Shown here: piece after piece, positions 61,823 to 64,000 of the stretch
Position numbering within the stretch: position 1 is the first letter of the stretch
Layout: every line of letters begins with the position of its first letter
Source of the DNA: Maribellus sediminis
Lineage (GTDB): Bacteria > Bacteroidota > Bacteroidia > Bacteroidales > Prolixibacteraceae
Assembly: GCF_011799805.1 (NCBI RefSeq)
Contig: NZ_WXUB01000004.1
Location: forward strand, 434,001-498,000
DNA length: 64,000 nt
Reading direction: 5' to 3'
Position numbers and translations under genes: made by a program
Notes under the pieces: generated by a model
The model's input: only the letters and a program-made list of their open reading frames with translations
Database searches by the model: none
What the model was told of the DNA's origin: nothing

Positions 61823-63025
61823 ATGAGGCTGAAAGGTAAAAATATTATTCTTGGAATAACCGGAAGTATTGCCGCTTATAAAGCAGCAGTACTTCTTCGG
61901 CTTTTAGTAAAAGAGGGAGCCGAAGTTCAGGTGGTTATTACACCTTCGGGAAAGGAGTTTATAACCCCTGTTACCTTATCAGCGCTTTCAGGCAAACCTG
62001 TAATCAGCGAATTTTTTGGTGCCAACGACGGAAGCTGGAACAGCCATGTTGATATTGGTCTCTGGGCCGATCTGATGCTGGTAGCTCCTGCCACTGCCAC
62101 CTCCATCGGGAAGATGGCCAACGGCATTGCCGATAACATGCTGGTTACAACTTACCTGTCGACAAAATGCCCGGTAATGATTGCTCCGGCCATGGACCTC
62201 GACATGTTTGCTCACCCTTCCACACAACGAAACCTTTCCATTTTAAAGGACTACGGTAATACCATTGTTGAGCCCGCAAGTGGCGAACTGGCCAGTGGTC
62301 TGGAAGGCAAAGGGAGGATGGAAGAACCCGCGAACATTGTGGAAGAGGTGGTAAAACTTCTTTCACGAAAAAAAAAACTGCTGAATAAAACCTTCCTGGT
62401 AACAGCAGGTCCCACCTACGAAAAAATCGATCCCGTACGTTTTATCGGTAACTTTTCATCGGGTAAAATGGGGTACGCCATTGCCGAAGAACTGGCTGCT
62501 GAAGGAGCACGGGTCACGGTAGTTTCTGGTCCTGTAAATATAAAGGCACAGCATCGTAATATACGTGTAGTTCCGGTTGAATCGGCCCGGGAAATGTATG
62601 AAGCTTCGATTGAAGCTTTCTCAGGTTGCGACGGTGCTGTAATGTGTGCCGCAGTGGCCGATTTTACCCCGGTTGACAAATTAAACGAGAAGACAAAGCG
62701 CGGCAAAGAGAACTGGAGCATCGAATTGCAACCAACAAAAGACATTGCCGCTGAATTGGGAAAACGTAAAACACCACAGCAACTTTTGGTAGGATTTGCC
62801 CTGGAAACTACGAATGAAGAGTACAACGCCGAACGAAAGCTGCAGCAGAAAAATCTCGACTTTATTGTTCTGAACTCGCTGAACGACAAAGGCGCAGGCT
62901 TTGGTGTGGATACCAACAAAATAAGCATCCTGGAGAAAGGCAATAAAAAGCAGAATTTCGAGTTAAAATCTAAGCAGGAAGTTGCCCGCGATATAGTAGC
63001 AAAAATGATTGAATTGAAAGCGTAA
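61823..63025 (+). CDS. coaBC: bifunctional CoA biosynthesis protein CoaBC
   Basis: This enzyme of 400 residues makes phosphopantothenoylcysteine from phosphopantothenate and decarboxylates it, two steps of coenzyme A synthesis. The flavin-dependent decarboxylase half (about 1-175) opens ILGITGSIAAYKAAVLLRLL and has the His in WNSHVDIGLWADL and the substrate loop APAMDLDMFAHP, where Asp replaces the Asn of the E. coli PxMNxxM motif. The synthetase half (about 185-400) has VTAGPTYEKIDPVRFIGNFS and SSGKMGYAIAEELAAEGARV, then VMCAAVADFTP. The length is normal. It follows rpoZ by 11 bases. Confidence 0.95.
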   Translation: MRLKGKNIILGITGSIAAYKAAVLLRLLVKEGAEVQVVITPSGKEFITPVTLSALSGKPVISEFFGANDGSWNSHVDIGLWADLMLVAPATATSIGKMANGIADNMLVTTYLSTKCPVMIAPAMDLDMFAHPSTQRNLSILKDYGNTIVEPASGELASGLEGKGRMEEPANIVEEVVKLLSRKKKLLNKTFLVTAGPTYEKIDPVRFIGNFSSGKMGYAIAEELAAEGARVTVVSGPVNIKAQHRNIRVVPVESAREMYEASIEAFSGCDGAVMCAAVADFTPVDKLNEKTKRGKENWSIELQPTKDIAAELGKRKTPQQLLVGFALETTNEEYNAERKLQQKNLDFIVLNSLNDKGAGFGVDTNKISILEKGNKKQNFELKSKQEVARDIVAKMIELKA

Positions 63026-63029
63026 GGTT

Positions 63030-63941
63030 ATGAAGTCCAAAATATTTACCACCCTAATACTGGTTTTTCTGGTTGTATTTTCAGCATCAGCGCAAGAGTT
63101 GCGCTGCAACGTAACCGTTTCGGCACGTGGAATAAAAGGGGCCAATCAGAACCTGTTTCGCACCATGCAATCCGACTTGTACGAATTCATGAACAACCGG
63201 AAATGGACCGATCATGTGTACAGCTACGACGAAAAGATTAAGTGCAACATACTTATCCGGCTCGATGAACAGATTTCGGCCGATGAATTTAAAGGGTCCA
63301 TCCAGGTTCAGTTAACACGGCCGATCTTTAATTCAAGCTATACATCAACCGTTTTGAACATCAAGGACAACGATTTTCATTGCAACTATGTGGAGTTTCA
63401 AACGCTCGAGTTTAATGAAACATCCAACCGGGATAACCTGACTAATATTCTGGCATACTATGCTTACGTTATTTTGGGTTTCGATTACGATACGTTTTCA
63501 CCCGAAGGTGGAACCGAGTACTTTCAAAAAGCGCAGGCCATTGTAAACAACTCGCAAAACGCCCGGGAAAAAGGCTGGAAGGCATTTGAAAGCGAACGAA
63601 ACCGTTACTGGCTGGTTGAGAATGTTTTAAATAAATCCTATTCTTCTTTCCGTAGTGCCATGTATACGTACCACCGTCTTGGTTTAGATGTAATGTCGGA
63701 CCGGGTAGAAGAGGGAAGAGCCAATATTGCCGAGTCGCTGCGAGATATTCAGAAGGTATTTCGCCGCCGGCCATCCACCTACATTCTTCAAATGTTTTTC
63801 GATGCCAAATCCGATGAACTGGTAAAAGTATTTTCTAAATCGTATCCCGACGAGCGAAATCGTGTGCTGGCTATATTAAACGAGGTCGATCCTTCAAACG
63901 GCAGTAAATACGAAAAAATAGAAGAAAGCGAAGGCTTGTAA
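63030..63941 (+). CDS. DUF4835 family secreted protein
   Basis: This protein of 303 residues starts with a signal peptide (about 1-20, ending SASAQ). It has the DUF4835 blocks: ELRCNVTVSARGIKGANQNL, FRTMQSDLYEFMNNRKWTDH, SIQVQLTRPIFNSSYTSTVL and FDYDTFSPEGGTEYFQKAQA. The family is found only in Bacteroidota, nearly always directly after coaBC, as here (4 bases). Its role is unknown, but its fixed place and periplasmic location suggest an envelope or gliding-related function. Confidence 0.9.
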   Translation: MKSKIFTTLILVFLVVFSASAQELRCNVTVSARGIKGANQNLFRTMQSDLYEFMNNRKWTDHVYSYDEKIKCNILIRLDEQISADEFKGSIQVQLTRPIFNSSYTSTVLNIKDNDFHCNYVEFQTLEFNETSNRDNLTNILAYYAYVILGFDYDTFSPEGGTEYFQKAQAIVNNSQNAREKGWKAFESERNRYWLVENVLNKSYSSFRSAMYTYHRLGLDVMSDRVEEGRANIAESLRDIQKVFRRRPSTYILQMFFDAKSDELVKVFSKSYPDERNRVLAILNEVDPSNGSKYEKIEESEGL

Positions 63942-63948
63942 ATCCGAT

Positions 63949-64000
63949 TTAGTTTTGAACTTCCTGTAAACGGTACAAATCATACAGCTCTTTATTGTAC
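63949..64000 (-). CDS. possible C-terminal end of a convergent gene
   Basis: Reading the minus strand from the window edge gives 16 sense codons (YNKELYDLYRLQEVQN) and a TAA stop at 63949-63951. The spacing (7 bases from the stop of the DUF4835 gene) and the absence of other frames suggest a convergent gene entering from the right. It is too short to identify. Confidence 0.35.
   Translation of the reverse strand, partial: YNKELYDLYRLQEVQN

Overview
The window is chromosomal DNA of a free-living member of the Bacteroidota, most like the Marinilabiliales/Prolixibacteraceae. The signs are a type IX secretion sorting domain at the end of a large adhesin, TAnnTTTG-type promoters, the bamD-rpoZ-coaBC-DUF4835 cluster, many small lipoproteins, and carbohydrate-active enzymes (GH43, CE15, DUF1080). 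The species assignment is inference.

Region 1 (1-4.5 kb) holds envelope genes: two outer-membrane beta-barrel proteins, a trypsin-like protease with a PDZ-type tail, a small membrane protein and a DJ-1/PfpI protein.

Region 2 (about 4.5-17.1 kb) looks like an integron-like cassette array. A tyrosine recombinase (15869-17077) lies next to a repeat-rich attI-like segment (15779-15866). Beyond it is a run of minus-strand genes, most separated by 120-150 bp imperfect palindromes that begin with TAAC and end with GTTA, as attC sites do. In two places the stop codon of the gene is the outer TAAC of its site. The cargo is typical cassette cargo: lipoproteins, a SEC-C protein, a HEPN-like protein, a SEFIR-domain protein, an ECF sigma factor and a YdeI-like protein. 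The recombinase lacks the extra segment that defines IntI, so this is not a canonical integron. Weaker sites continue to the left and may include the GH43 and esterase genes. The array sits just downstream of the enolase gene.

Region 3 (17.1-29.1 kb) holds enolase, a DUF190-CrcB group, a D,D-carboxypeptidase, a 1672-residue HYR/PKD adhesin with a T9SS tail, two tandem tail-collar proteins and a secreted periplasmic-binding-type protein.

Region 4 (29.6-56.9 kb) is a complete extracellular contractile injection system (eCIS) on the plus strand. In order it encodes the DUF4255 terminator protein, an unknown protein, sheath, two tube proteins, DUF5908, LysM tube adaptor, VgrG-like spike, PAAR tip, gp25 wedge, two large baseplate proteins, a 1413-residue PKD protein, a tape measure protein, two DUF4157 (eCIS core) proteins that are the probable cargo, a TPR protein and an AAA+ ATPase. 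One DUF4157 protein carries an HNH-nuclease-like motif.

Region 5 (57-64 kb) holds a CE15 esterase and DUF1080 lipoprotein, an alpha-oxoamine synthase (convergent), and the housekeeping cluster bamD-rpoZ-coaBC-DUF4835.
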